Shown: positions 16,586-25,512, counted from the stretch's first letter. The stretch: 64,000 nucleotides of DNA from an uncultured Eubacterium sp. (GCA_910584795.1 CAJUBZ010000003.1:189837-253836), one strand, 5' to 3'. The notes: generated by a model from the letters alone, not told the origin. Program-made: numbers and translations.

Positions 16586-16621
16586 GTAGTATTCAATACT
16601 ACATAAGTATAACACTTATGT
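16586..16621. promoter_or_regulatory. Operator-like double palindrome upstream of degV
   Basis: Two adjoining perfect palindromes are present: GTAGTATTCAATACTAC (16586-16602) and CATAAGTATAACACTTATG (16602-16620). They lie just before the ribosome site of the minus-strand degV gene, where a repressor would block transcription. The ACTACATA string also occurs in the palindrome upstream of the second degV (45297-45319). Confidence 0.55.
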
Positions 16622-16765
16622 GATTTTTATCAATATGTTTTATAAAAAAAAGACAGACTTTTACAGAAATTTAACATTCGAATTTTCTTTCTTAATTTAT
16701 TATGGTACAATATTTCTATGTTATTACATAAAAAAATGGGATTAAGAACGGAAAAGGGGAGAATT

Positions 16766-18586
16766 GTGGATAAAATAAAAAGTATATTGAAATACCAAAA
16801 AGAAATAATAGAGGGGCTGTTTATAAGTTTGATTGCAGCATGGGCAATTGTGTCTGTTGTCAGAGGAGCAACGAAAAAAATTGGTGATGTACAGTTTGCG
16901 GCACAGAGTAATTTTGCTGTAAATATTGTTTTGATAGTACTATTTGGGATACTGATTGGTTTGGTTTATTATAAAAAAGATTCTGCAGCCAGACTGATTA
17001 TGTTTGCAGCGGTATATAGTTTTGTAATTTTGTCAGCTATAACAGGCTACGAACAGCAATGGACTTCCATAAACAAAAATCCTATAGGAAACATTTGCTT
17101 TCAGGGAATGTTATGTTTTGTGGCAGTTTTGGCATTTTTGTATGTGAAAGAAGATGTATTCTGTCTATTTAAGTCATTGGTAATTGATAAAGTAAAAGCT
17201 AGGATTATCTTTATTTTAATTGGAGTATTCTTATTTGCTTTTGTTGGAATTGTCACTGTATATAGATATATTACTTATAGCAATTCTACATTTGATTTTG
17301 GAATATTTGCACAGATGTATGAAAATATGAAACAGACAGGATTAATGAATACAACAGTAGAAAGAAACACATTACTCTCTCACTTTGGAGTACATTTTTC
17401 GCCGATATTTTATATTGCACTTCCAGTATATTTCGTATTTCCAAGTCCGGTTACCGTGCAGTTGATTCAGGCAGTAATGGTAGCATTGCCGGTGATTCCG
17501 ATTGTTTTGCTTTGCAGGAATTATAAAATGTCACACTGGATGAGTGTGGCTATGGTATTGTTATATGCATTGTATCCGGCAACGGCGGGTGGAACATTAT
17601 ATGATATCCATGAAAATTGTTTTCTGACATTTTTTCTTCTCTTAGCGATTTATTTTTTAGAAAAAAAGAGGGATATTTTAACAATCATTGCAGTAATTCT
17701 TGTATATTTGGTAAAAGAGGATGCAGCAGTATATATTATGGTATTTGGAGCCTATTTGTTGTTTTCTAGAAGAGATAAAAAGCGTGGAGTAATAATAATA
17801 ATTACATCAGCTATATATTTTGTTGTTGCAATTACTATTGTAAACAGTTTTGGATTGGGAATATTAGACAACCGGTTTGGAAATTTATATTTTGATCCAA
17901 ATGCCGGGCTAGGACAGATTATTCAGACAATTTTATCTAATCCGGGATATGTATTGGCTCAGATGATATCTAATAGTGATGTTAATCAGATGGATAAAAT
18001 CGGATATCTGATAGTTATGATTGTTCCGGTAGCTACCGTTATATTTTCCACAGGCAGGAAATATTCAAGATATATTTTGATGTCACCTTTTATAGTTTTC
18101 AATGTGTTTACAACATATTTGTATCTGCATGATATTTCATTTCAATATAATTTTGGTATTATTGCACTATTCATGTATTTAATGATTTTAAACCTTTCTG
18201 AAATTAAATTGGAAAAAGCGAAGACATTCGTCGTTATTTCAGTGATATGTGCAAGTATTATGTTTGCAGGTTCCATTTTTCCAAAGATGGATTATTATGT
18301 AACAAAATACAGTGAGGGCAAGGCTGATTATGAAAAAATAAATAAAGCAATCGATTTAGTACCGGCAGGGGCTTCGGTGTCAGCTTCCGGATATTTGGTG
18401 CCACATCTGGCAGACCATTTAGATATGTATGATCAGAATCATCTTACCGAAATGAAATTCGTAGAATATCTTGTAATTGATGAACGTGGCAGTGAAAAAG
18501 AAAAATTTAATGATGTATTAAATACAGGGCAATATGATTTGATTTACAATGAACCAAATGTGGTAAGCGTATATCATAAAAAATAA
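16766..18586 (+). CDS. DUF2079 family polytopic membrane protein
   Basis: The 606-residue protein has about 12 hydrophobic segments. It carries the DUF2079 signatures: NSTFDFGIFAQMYENM, LLSHFGVHFSPIFY, LYDIHENCFLTFF and YLVKEDAAVYI, rich in His, Asp and Glu on predicted outer loops. The layout resembles GT-C type glycosyltransferases, so a sugar-lipid reaction at the membrane is possible but unproven. GTG 16766 is chosen because AAAAGGGGAGA precedes it; the ATG at 16718 has no ribosome site. The stop lies just upstream of the leader structure before pyrC. Function unknown. Confidence 0.8.
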   Translation: MDKIKSILKYQKEIIEGLFISLIAAWAIVSVVRGATKKIGDVQFAAQSNFAVNIVLIVLFGILIGLVYYKKDSAARLIMFAAVYSFVILSAITGYEQQWTSINKNPIGNICFQGMLCFVAVLAFLYVKEDVFCLFKSLVIDKVKARIIFILIGVFLFAFVGIVTVYRYITYSNSTFDFGIFAQMYENMKQTGLMNTTVERNTLLSHFGVHFSPIFYIALPVYFVFPSPVTVQLIQAVMVALPVIPIVLLCRNYKMSHWMSVAMVLLYALYPATAGGTLYDIHENCFLTFFLLLAIYFLEKKRDILTIIAVILVYLVKEDAAVYIMVFGAYLLFSRRDKKRGVIIIITSAIYFVVAITIVNSFGLGILDNRFGNLYFDPNAGLGQIIQTILSNPGYVLAQMISNSDVNQMDKIGYLIVMIVPVATVIFSTGRKYSRYILMSPFIVFNVFTTYLYLHDISFQYNFGIIALFMYLMILNLSEIKLEKAKTFVVISVICASIMFAGSIFPKMDYYVTKYSEGKADYEKINKAIDLVPAGASVSASGYLVPHLADHLDMYDQNHLTEMKFVEYLVIDERGSEKEKFNDVLNTGQYDLIYNEPNVVSVYHKK

Positions 18587-18592
18587 AAGAGG

Positions 18593-18679
18593 CACATCAC
18601 TTTTGATTAAGAGCTCATAACCCGTAAGTTCACGAACGACAGAAAGGGGAGTTCTATGTTGAAAGAGATGTGTTTTTTT
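18593..18679 (+). promoter_or_regulatory. Structured leader / possible attenuator upstream of pyrC
   Basis: CACATCACTTT (18593-18603) can pair with AAAGAGATGTG (18662-18672) with one mismatch, and seven Ts follow directly (18673-18679), the layout of an intrinsic terminator. Inside, GAGCTC (18611-18616) can pair with GAGTTC (18649-18654) and CCC (18621-18623) with GGG (18646-18648). The inner pairing would cover the ribosome site of the small ORF at 18656. It could simply be the terminator of the DUF2079 gene, or an attenuator for the pyr genes. No PyrR-type binding loop was recognised. Confidence 0.5.
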
Positions 18680-18760
18680 GTTATACTTCTAAGTGGATTT
18701 TTATGTTTTATATTAGTAAAAGTAATTGATAGTTGTAAAGAAAAAGAGGTATTATTTTGA
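18656..18760 (+). CDS. 34-residue membrane peptide, possible pyr leader peptide
   Basis: The ORF has AAAGGGGAG before its ATG and encodes a short hydrophobic peptide (KEMCFFVILLSGFLCFILVKV followed by a polar end is the core), enough for one membrane span. Its TGA overlaps the TTG start of pyrC (TTGA), so translation would be coupled. Its first codons run through the T-run of the possible terminator, as in UTP-sensing attenuators such as enterobacterial pyrBI. It could also be a chance ORF. No homologue is recognised. Confidence 0.45.
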   Translation: MLKEMCFFVILLSGFLCFILVKVIDSCKEKEVLF

Positions 18761-20040
18761 CAATATTAATTAAAAACGGACGCATACTGAATCCTTCAGA
18801 AAATATGGATAAAGAAATGGATATCTATGTTCAGGACGGCGTGATTCAGGAAAGAGCAGAAAATATACAAAAAAATGCAGATAAAGTGATTGATGCAAAA
18901 GGGTGTTATGTAATGCCGGGACTAATTGATCTACATGTGCATTTCAGAGACCCGGGGCTTACATACAAAGAAGATATAGAGACAGGCAGTAGAGCAGCCG
19001 CAAAAGGCGGGTTTACAACAGTATGCTGTATGCCAAATACGAAACCTGTAGTGGATAGTGTAGAAACAGTAAAATATATTGTGGACAAGTCAAAAGAAGT
19101 GGGACTTACCAACGTTTTACCGGTAGGTGCAGTGACAAAGCAGATGGCAGGCAGAGAAATTACAGATGTTGAAAAATTAAAAGAGGCAGGAATCTGTGCC
19201 ATCAGTGAAGATGGAAAATCTGTTATGAATTCAGGCGTTTATAGAAAAGCAATGAAAGAGGCAGCCAGATTGAACCTACCAGTCATGGCACACTGTGAAG
19301 ATATTAATCTGGTAGAAGGTGGGGTTATTAACTTAGGAGATAAGTCGGAAGAACTGGGAGTAAAAGGTATCAGCAATGCTGTCGAAGATGTCATTGCCAT
19401 GCGTGATATTATGCTTGCGAGAGAGACAGGAGCAACACTTCATCTCTGTCATTGTTCTACAAAGGATAGTGTTGAAATGGTGAAACAGGCAAAAGCAGAG
19501 GGAATTAAAGTTACCGCTGAAGTATGTCCGCATCATTTTTCTATGTGTACCGATGACATTACAGGGAATGACAGTAATTTCAAAATGAATCCACCTCTGA
19601 GAAGAAGAGAAGATATGGAAACATTAATCGAAGGTCTTCGTGATGATGTGATGGATGTAATCTCCACAGACCATGCACCACACAGTGCAGAAGAGAAAGC
19701 GAGAGATTTAGAACATGCACCTTTTGGAATCGTGGGACTGGAAACTTCGGTGGCATTAACCTTAACGAATCTTGTGAAAACAGGTTATATCACACCTCTT
19801 CAAATGGCGGCAAAGATGAGCTACAATCCTGCAAAGGTATTAGGAATTGATAAGGGTACTTTGAATGAAGGTGCAATAGCAGATATTACAATTATTAATC
19901 CTGATAAGGAATATTCGATTGATGTGAATACTTTTGTGTCGAAAGGAAAAAATACTCCGTTTGATGGATATAAAGTGTTTGGAGAAGTGGAATGTACAAT
20001 TCTTGGCGGCAAGGCAGTCTATGAGAAAGACAACTGGTAA
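18757..20040 (+). CDS. pyrC: Dihydroorotase (PyrC)
   Basis: Dihydroorotase closes the ring of carbamoyl-aspartate to dihydroorotate in pyrimidine synthesis. The 427-residue length and motifs fit the Bacillus-type (class I) enzyme: the metal-binding GLIDLHVHFRDPG, the MPNTKP block, further histidines in MAHCED and LHLCHCS, and the late ISTDHAPHS motif. The start is TTG 18757, with AGAGG seven bases before; it overlaps the stop of the small upstream ORF. pyrF follows after 108 bases. pyrB is not next to it, which is unusual for a pyr operon and means carbamoyl-aspartate is made by genes elsewhere. Confidence 0.95.
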   Translation: MTILIKNGRILNPSENMDKEMDIYVQDGVIQERAENIQKNADKVIDAKGCYVMPGLIDLHVHFRDPGLTYKEDIETGSRAAAKGGFTTVCCMPNTKPVVDSVETVKYIVDKSKEVGLTNVLPVGAVTKQMAGREITDVEKLKEAGICAISEDGKSVMNSGVYRKAMKEAARLNLPVMAHCEDINLVEGGVINLGDKSEELGVKGISNAVEDVIAMRDIMLARETGATLHLCHCSTKDSVEMVKQAKAEGIKVTAEVCPHHFSMCTDDITGNDSNFKMNPPLRRREDMETLIEGLRDDVMDVISTDHAPHSAEEKARDLEHAPFGIVGLETSVALTLTNLVKTGYITPLQMAAKMSYNPAKVLGIDKGTLNEGAIADITIINPDKEYSIDVNTFVSKGKNTPFDGYKVFGEVECTILGGKAVYEKDNW

Positions 20041-20148
20041 GAGGTTTATGTAGTTTATTAAAGTTAATAAAATGCTGACAAATACAAAAATGTATTTTCT
20101 ATAGTATTTGAGTGAATATAAAAATATAAGAAAGAGAAAGGAACAGAA

Positions 20149-21066
20149 ATGATTAATAAGTTAGTAGACAAGATTAAGAAAACAAATGCACCAGTAGTAG
20201 TGGGACTTGATCCAATGATGAGTTATCTGCCAGAGCATATTACAAAAAAGGCATTTGATGAGTATGGTGAGACGTTAGAAGGAGCCGCAGAGGCAATATG
20301 GCAGTACAATAAAGGTATTATTGATACGACTTATGATTTGATTCCGGCAGTAAAGCCACAGATTGCTATGTATGAGCAGTTTGGAATTCCCGGTCTTGCA
20401 GCATTTGATAAGACAGTGAAATACGCGAAAGAGAAAGATTTAGTTGTAATCGGTGATGTGAAGCGTGGTGACATTGGTTCTACATCTGCAGCTTATGCCA
20501 CAGGTCATTTAGGTAAGGTGCAGGTAGGAAGCAAAACATATTCTTTGTTTGATGAAGATTTTGCAACAGTAAATCCTTATCTGGGAACTGACGGAATTAA
20601 ACCGTTTGTGGATGTGTGTAAGGAAGAAAATAAAGGGTTGTTTATTTTAGTAAAAACATCAAATCCATCCAGTGGAGAATTTCAGGACAGATTAATTGAT
20701 GGAAGACCGCTCTATGAATGGGTAGGAGAGCAAGTTGCAAAATGGGGTGAAGACCATATGGGTGACGATTACAGCTATATTGGAGCTGTGGTAGGTGCTA
20801 CATACCCTGAAATGGGAAAGGTTCTTCGTCAGATTATGCCAAAGAGTTATATTCTCGTTCCGGGATATGGTGCACAGGGGGGGACGGCAGAAGGATTAAA
20901 ACCTTATTTTAATGAAGATGGACTTGGAGCTATTGTAAACTCATCCAGAGGAATTATCTGTGCATACAAGCAGGAGCAGTACGCGAAGTTTGGTGCTGAA
21001 AATTATGCAGATGCATCACGTCAGGCTGTGATTGATATGATTGAGGATATTAATTCAATATTTTAA
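20149..21066 (+). CDS. pyrF: Orotidine 5'-phosphate decarboxylase, type 2 (PyrF)
   Basis: This enzyme turns OMP into UMP. At 305 residues it belongs to the longer type-2 subfamily rather than the short Bacillus form. The signature VVIGDVKRGDIGSTSAAYA holds the catalytic Asp-Lys-Asp set; the N-terminal VVGLDPM and C-terminal LVPGYGAQGG and IVNSSRGIICA complete the phosphate site. AAAGGA precedes the ATG. pyrK follows after about 50 bases, so pyrC-F-K-D appear to form one unit. Confidence 0.95.
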   Translation: MINKLVDKIKKTNAPVVVGLDPMMSYLPEHITKKAFDEYGETLEGAAEAIWQYNKGIIDTTYDLIPAVKPQIAMYEQFGIPGLAAFDKTVKYAKEKDLVVIGDVKRGDIGSTSAAYATGHLGKVQVGSKTYSLFDEDFATVNPYLGTDGIKPFVDVCKEENKGLFILVKTSNPSSGEFQDRLIDGRPLYEWVGEQVAKWGEDHMGDDYSYIGAVVGATYPEMGKVLRQIMPKSYILVPGYGAQGGTAEGLKPYFNEDGLGAIVNSSRGIICAYKQEQYAKFGAENYADASRQAVIDMIEDINSIF

Positions 21067-21116
21067 ATGAAATTGAAAATTCAGATAAAACAAATGGAAG
21101 CAGAATGGAGAAACAT

Positions 21117-21911
21117 ATGAGACAAAAAGAAATTGCAAAAGTTGTGAGCCAAGAGTGTATCGGTACCGGTGTTTACAGCATGATGATAAAAACAGAGGCT
21201 GCAAAAGAAGCGGTGGCGGGACAGTTTATTTCTGTTTACTGTAAGGACAAAACAAAATTGCTTCCAAGGCCAATCAGCATTTGTCAGATTAATAAAGAAG
21301 AAAGTATCCTGCGTATTGTCTATCGTGTCGTAGGCGGTGGTACAGAAGAGATGTCTACATATAAGGCAGGAGACGATATTGAACTGATTGGACCTCTGGG
21401 AAATGGATTTATGCAGAGAGAAGGAAAAAAAGCAATTCTTATTGGTGGTGGTATTGGCATTCCGCCGATGGTCGGACTGGCAGAAAGTTTGAAAGCAAAG
21501 GCAGAAGAACAGGGATTAGATTCACAGGATTATGTTCAGGTTGTTGCAGGATATCGTGATGAATTGTTTCTCACAGATGATATAGAGAATAGTGCGACTC
21601 TATATATTGCCACAGAAGATGGAAGTACAGGTACAAAAGGTACTGTTATTGATGCAATCAAAGAGCAGGCAGTGGAAGGTGATGTGATTTATGCATGTGG
21701 TCCAACACCGATGCTTAAGGCAATTAAAGAGTATGCTTTAGAAAAGCATATTGAGTGTCAGATTTCTTTGGAAGAAAGAATGGCATGTGGTATCGGTGCA
21801 TGTCTCGCATGTGTCTGCAAGTCAAAGGAAAAAGACCATCACACCAATGTAAATAACAAGAGAATCTGCAAGGATGGTCCGGTATTTTTAGCACAGGAGG
21901 TGGAACTATAA
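21117..21911 (+). CDS. pyrK: Dihydroorotate dehydrogenase electron transfer subunit (PyrK)
   Basis: PyrK passes electrons from PyrD to NAD through FAD and a [2Fe-2S] cluster. The 264-residue protein shows the FAD motif LPRPISIC, the NAD-binding GGGIGIPPMVGLA, YACGPTPML, and a C-terminal cysteine set CGIGACLACVCK plus a later Cys in RICKDGPVF, as expected for the cluster. ATG 21117 has GGAG six bases upstream and is preferred to ATG 21105. Its stop overlaps the pyrD start by one base (TAATG), so the two subunits are made together. Confidence 0.95.
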   Translation: MRQKEIAKVVSQECIGTGVYSMMIKTEAAKEAVAGQFISVYCKDKTKLLPRPISICQINKEESILRIVYRVVGGGTEEMSTYKAGDDIELIGPLGNGFMQREGKKAILIGGGIGIPPMVGLAESLKAKAEEQGLDSQDYVQVVAGYRDELFLTDDIENSATLYIATEDGSTGTKGTVIDAIKEQAVEGDVIYACGPTPMLKAIKEYALEKHIECQISLEERMACGIGACLACVCKSKEKDHHTNVNNKRICKDGPVFLAQEVEL

Positions 21912-22813
21912 TGAACACCAAGATAAATATTGCAGGAGTAGAATTTAAGAATCCTGTAACAGTAGCTTCTGGAACATTTGGTTCCGGTGCAGAGTATAGT
22001 GATTTTGTAGATTTAAACAGATTAGGTGCCGTAACGACGAAAGGTGTGGCAAATGTACCTTGGGAGGGAAATCCTACTCCACGTATTGCAGAAACATATG
22101 GCGGTATGCTCAATGCAGTAGGACTTCAGAATCCGGGGTACGAATTGTTTGCGAAAAGGGATATTCCTTATTTACAACAGTTTGACACGAATATTATCGT
22201 GAATGTATGTGGAAGAACGACAGAGGATTATATTGATGTCGTGGAAAAATTAGGGCATGAAAATGTAGATTTATTAGAAATAAATATTTCCTGTCCGAAT
22301 GTAAAACACGGCGGCATTGCTTTTGGGCAGGACCCGAAAGCAGTAGAAGAAATCACAGGAGAAGTGAAGAAAGTGGCGAAGCAGCCTGTTATTATGAAAC
22401 TCAGTCCGAATGTAACTGACATTACAGAGATGGCAAAGGCAGCAGAAGCAGGTGGTGCAGATGCCTTGTCTTTGATTAATACATTAACCGGAATGCAGAT
22501 AGATATTGAAAGACAGAAGTTTGTATTAGCAAATAAAACCGGAGGACTTTCCGGTCCGGCAGTAAAACCAGTGGCAGTTCGTATGGTTTATCAGGTAGCC
22601 AATGCTGTAAAGATTCCGATTATTGGAATGGGAGGTATTGCCAGTGCAGAAGATGCAATAGAGTTTATTTTAGCAGGTGCAACAGCGGTATCCGTTGGTA
22701 CAGCGAATTTTAATAATCCAAATACAACAATTGAAGTGATTGAAGGTATCGAGGATTATATGAGAAGGCACAATGTTGATGATATACATGATTTAATAGG
22801 AATGGTGAAGTAA
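21911..22813 (+). CDS. pyrD: Dihydroorotate dehydrogenase B, catalytic subunit (PyrD)
   Basis: PyrD oxidises dihydroorotate to orotate with FMN. The 300-residue protein has the class 1B features: FKNPVTVASGTFGSG, the catalytic-cysteine loop NISCPNVKHGG, LSPNVTDI, LINTLTGM and the FMN phosphate site GMGGIASAEDA. Pairing with PyrK makes it the NAD-linked heterotetramer form. A clear terminator follows, so this is the end of the pyrC-F-K-D transcript. pyrE lies one gene further on. Confidence 0.96.
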   Translation: MNTKINIAGVEFKNPVTVASGTFGSGAEYSDFVDLNRLGAVTTKGVANVPWEGNPTPRIAETYGGMLNAVGLQNPGYELFAKRDIPYLQQFDTNIIVNVCGRTTEDYIDVVEKLGHENVDLLEINISCPNVKHGGIAFGQDPKAVEEITGEVKKVAKQPVIMKLSPNVTDITEMAKAAEAGGADALSLINTLTGMQIDIERQKFVLANKTGGLSGPAVKPVAVRMVYQVANAVKIPIIGMGGIASAEDAIEFILAGATAVSVGTANFNNPNTTIEVIEGIEDYMRRHNVDDIHDLIGMVK

Positions 22814-22824
22814 AGTTTGTCAGG

Positions 22825-22861
22825 GCAACCTATAGTATACTTATACTACAGGTTGCTTTTG
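22825..22861 (+). terminator. Terminator of the pyrCFKD unit
   Basis: GCAACCTATAGTATA can pair with TATACTACAGGTTGC with one mismatch, and TTTTGC follows. It starts 11 bases after the pyrD stop. Confidence 0.85.
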
Positions 22862-22904
22862 CATTTAATATATAGTAAAGTAAGGGATAGTGAGGTGTTG
22901 AAAA

Positions 22905-23840
22905 ATGAAAAAAATTACACTGATTATTCCCTGCTATAATGAACAGGAAGTTCTGGGGATATTATATGAAGAGTTAAAAAGAGTAACCAGTCAGATGAAG
23001 CAGTATGTTTTTGAGTTATTGTTTGTAAATGATGGCTCTAAAGATGATACATTAAAGATTTTGAGAGAGATGGCAGAACAGGATGAGAGAGTCATCTACT
23101 ATTCTTTTTCAAGAAATTTTGGAAAAGAGGCAGCCATGTATGCCGGATTTTGTAATGCAACCGGTGATTATGTGGCAGTTATGGATGCGGATATGCAGGA
23201 TCCACCGTCATTACTACCTGAAATGATGTCTTATCTTGAAAGCGGTGAGTACGACAGTGTTGCTACCAGAAGAGTTTCCAGACAGGGAGAGCCCAAAATC
23301 CGCTCTTTCTTTGCAAGAAGATTTTATAAGCTGATTAATAGAATTTCAGATTCAGATATTGTAGATGGAGCGAGGGACTTTCGGCTGATGAAACGGGAGA
23401 TGGTAGATGCCATTATAGAAATTGGAGAACAGAATAGATTTTCTAAAGGCATTTTTGGATGGATAGGATTTAAAACAAAGTGGATTCCTTTTGAGAATGT
23501 GGAGAGAGCAGCAGGAGAGACCAAATGGAATTTTTGGGGATTGTTTAAATACTCTTTGGATGGAATATTTAACTTCTCTCAGGCACCGCTTCAGATTGCA
23601 TCTTTTATTGGATTGTTCTTTACATTTATATCTTTTGCCGCGATTATATTTATTATGGTCAGAAAGTTTATCTGGGGAGACCCGGTAGAAGGATGGCCGT
23701 TTTTGGTATGTATCATTACATTTATTGGTGGTGTACAGTTATTCTGTATGGGAATTATAGGGCAGTATCTGGCGAAGACTTATGTAGAAGTAAAAAAACG
23801 TCCACATTATATTGTGGCTGAGACAAATAAAAATAATTAG
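22905..23840 (+). CDS. Family 2 glycosyltransferase with two C-terminal membrane spans (GtrB/DPM1-like)
   Basis: The 311-residue protein has a GT-A domain (residues 1-220: TLIIPCYNEQE, FVNDGSKDDT, SRNFGKEAAMYAG, the metal site VMDADMQDPP, ARDFRLMKREMVD) and two strong transmembrane segments after residue 225. This layout matches enzymes that load a sugar onto polyprenyl phosphate, such as GtrB. It may supply glycosyl-undecaprenyl phosphate for wall or membrane glycans; the sugar cannot be told. A terminator precedes it and another follows, so it seems to be transcribed alone between pyrD and pyrE. Confidence 0.9.
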   Translation: MKKITLIIPCYNEQEVLGILYEELKRVTSQMKQYVFELLFVNDGSKDDTLKILREMAEQDERVIYYSFSRNFGKEAAMYAGFCNATGDYVAVMDADMQDPPSLLPEMMSYLESGEYDSVATRRVSRQGEPKIRSFFARRFYKLINRISDSDIVDGARDFRLMKREMVDAIIEIGEQNRFSKGIFGWIGFKTKWIPFENVERAAGETKWNFWGLFKYSLDGIFNFSQAPLQIASFIGLFFTFISFAAIIFIMVRKFIWGDPVEGWPFLVCIITFIGGVQLFCMGIIGQYLAKTYVEVKKRPHYIVAETNKNN

Positions 23841-23843
23841 TTT

Positions 23844-23885
23844 AAAAAAGTATAGTGAGAATTAGATTCTTGCTATACTTTTTTA
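23844..23885 (+). terminator. Strong terminator
   Basis: An 18-bp stem with two wobble pairs (AAAAAAGTATAG... with ...CTATACTTTTTT) and a 5-base loop starts four bases after the glycosyltransferase stop. Confidence 0.9.
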
Positions 23886-23954
23886 GATTGTGAAACTTGC
23901 TTTTTCATGATAAGATAGAAAGGATATAAGTGTACAAAAAGGAGATTGATAAAA

Positions 23955-24632
23955 ATGGAAGCATACAAGCAGGAATTTATAGAATTTATGGTAGAAAGTG
24001 ACGTATTAAAATTTGGAGAATTTACATTAAAGAGTGGACGTAAGTCTCCTTTCTTTATGAATGCAGGATTATATGTCACAGGATCACAATTACATAAACT
24101 GGGACAGTATTATGCAAAAGCGATTCATGAACATTACGGAGAGGATTTTGATGTTTTGTTTGGACCGGCATATAAAGGAATTCCTATTGGAGTTGCTACA
24201 TGTATCGCATTCAGCGAATTATATGGTAAAGAAATTAAATATTGTTCTAATAGAAAAGAGGCAAAAGACCATGGCGATGCAGGGATTCTTCTCGGAAGCC
24301 CAATCAAAGATGGCGATAAGGTTGTAATTATCGAAGATGTTACCACATCCGGCAAATCCATCGAAGAAACCTTTCCTATTATAAAGGCACAGGGAGATGT
24401 AGAGATTTTAGGACTTATGGTTTCTCTTAACAGAATGGAAAAGGGTCGCGACAGTGATAAGAGTGCATTAGAGGAAATAAAAGAAAAATACGGATTTGAT
24501 GCAAATGCCATTGTATCTATGGCAGATGTTGTAGAACATCTTTATAATAAGGATTGTAATGGAAATGTTGTAATAAACGACGAGATAAAGACTGCAATTG
24601 ATAAATATTATGAGCAGTATGGCGCAAAATAA
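23955..24632 (+). CDS. pyrE: Orotate phosphoribosyltransferase (PyrE)
   Basis: PyrE adds PRPP to orotate to give OMP, between PyrD and PyrF in the pathway. The 225-residue protein has FTLKSGRKSPFFMN, FGPAYKGIPI and the PRPP-binding motif VVIIEDVTTSGKS. ATG 23955 has AAGGAGA about 10 bases before; a TTG at 23946 would add three residues. The following VanZ-like gene starts 18 bases after the stop and may be on the same transcript. Confidence 0.95.
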   Translation: MEAYKQEFIEFMVESDVLKFGEFTLKSGRKSPFFMNAGLYVTGSQLHKLGQYYAKAIHEHYGEDFDVLFGPAYKGIPIGVATCIAFSELYGKEIKYCSNRKEAKDHGDAGILLGSPIKDGDKVVIIEDVTTSGKSIEETFPIIKAQGDVEILGLMVSLNRMEKGRDSDKSALEEIKEKYGFDANAIVSMADVVEHLYNKDCNGNVVINDEIKTAIDKYYEQYGAK

Positions 24633-24650
24633 AATTCAGGGAGATTAAAA

Positions 24651-25106
24651 GTGACGAAAACAGATAGGAAAGTCCGGATTTTCGGTAGAATATTTTTTGT
24701 GTTGTATATGATACTTGCCCTATATTTTATGTTTTTTTCAGAAACATTGGACAGGACAATGGTGAGTGACGAATATCGGTATAATCTCACATTGTTTAAA
24801 GAAATAAACAGATTCTGGAACATGAGATATACGTATGGGTGGGATGTAACGATTGTAAATCTTTTAGGAAATGTAGTGTGTTTTATGCCATTTGGTTTTT
24901 TATTACCAACAGTATCAAGAAAGAAAATTTTCAAAAATTTTCTAAGTGTAACGTTTATGGCAATGCTTTTTAGCTTGGGAATTGAAACAGTCCAGTTATT
25001 GATGAAGGTAGGAGCTTTTGATGTGGATGATATATTCCTGAATACGGTCGGAGGACTGGTAGGTTATATCTTTATGAAACTGACAAGAGTTAGAAAGCAT
25101 ATTTAG
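24651..25106 (+). CDS. VanZ-like membrane protein
   Basis: The 151-residue protein starts with GTG after AGGGAG and has about four membrane segments. It shows the VanZ family pattern: YNLTLFKEINRFWN, then NLLGNVVCFMPFGFLLP, then LGIETVQLLMKVGAFDVDDIFLNTVGGLVGY. VanZ itself gives slight teicoplanin resistance in enterococci, but most family members are of unknown role and are not resistance genes. It sits downstream of pyrE and ahead of another small membrane protein. Confidence 0.88.
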   Translation: MTKTDRKVRIFGRIFFVLYMILALYFMFFSETLDRTMVSDEYRYNLTLFKEINRFWNMRYTYGWDVTIVNLLGNVVCFMPFGFLLPTVSRKKIFKNFLSVTFMAMLFSLGIETVQLLMKVGAFDVDDIFLNTVGGLVGYIFMKLTRVRKHI

Positions 25107-25124
25107 TAAAGTGCAGTGAGTATT

Positions 25125-25487
25125 ATGAATTTGAAATTTTGGGATAAAAAGAAAAAAATAAAATTAGATGAAAAAGAGGATAAGCCGGCAAAGCGTATAC
25201 CTCTTCGGAAATACACAAAAGGTGGAAAAATATCGTCACTGACAGCATCAGGCAGTCTGGTAATGATTATTCTGGCAGTGTTGATATCTACTTTGATGAG
25301 AGGCCATGCAGGAATCTATGTAGGGGTGATGCTGTTTGCTTCATTGATTGCCTCAGCCGTTGGGTTTGGGATAGGGATTAAAAGTTTTGATGAAGAAAAC
25401 AGGTTTATGAGATATACATACATAGGAACTATTGCTAATGCCGCAATATGGATTTTTATATTAGGAATATATTTAGTTTTTGTATAA
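25125..25487 (+). CDS. Small membrane protein, DUF6142-like
   Basis: The 120-residue protein has a charged, lysine-rich N-terminus of about 40 residues followed by three hydrophobic segments (SLVMIILAVLISTLM, YVGVMLFASLIASAVGFGIGI, NAAIWIFILGIYLVFV). The pattern resembles a small uncharacterised Firmicutes family (DUF6142), but I hold that name loosely. The ribosome site is weak, and a GTG at 25116 is an alternative start. The stop codon TAA is the first three bases of a repeat end (TAACAGTTCAGC). It is probably cotranscribed with the VanZ-like gene. Function unknown. Confidence 0.65.
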   Translation: MNLKFWDKKKKIKLDEKEDKPAKRIPLRKYTKGGKISSLTASGSLVMIILAVLISTLMRGHAGIYVGVMLFASLIASAVGFGIGIKSFDEENRFMRYTYIGTIANAAIWIFILGIYLVFV

Positions 25488-25512
25488 CAGTTCAGCTGTG
25501 CATAAAAAAGCA
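25485..25512. repeat. Partial MITE-like element copy 6 (one end)
   Basis: TAACAGTTCAGC (25485-25496) matches the end of the repeat family and includes the stop codon of the preceding gene. No matching right end or module is seen, so it is a remnant or a chance match of 12 bases. Confidence 0.45.

Noticed and set aside
18593..18655. Known riboswitch class or PyrR-binding loop before pyrC
   Set aside because: I could not match the conserved core of any riboswitch class I know, nor the PyrR loop consensus. It is kept only as a possible attenuator or terminator.
24651..25106. Glycopeptide resistance gene (vanZ)
   Set aside because: VanZ-like proteins are common chromosomal membrane proteins. 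No vanHAX genes or other resistance context is present.
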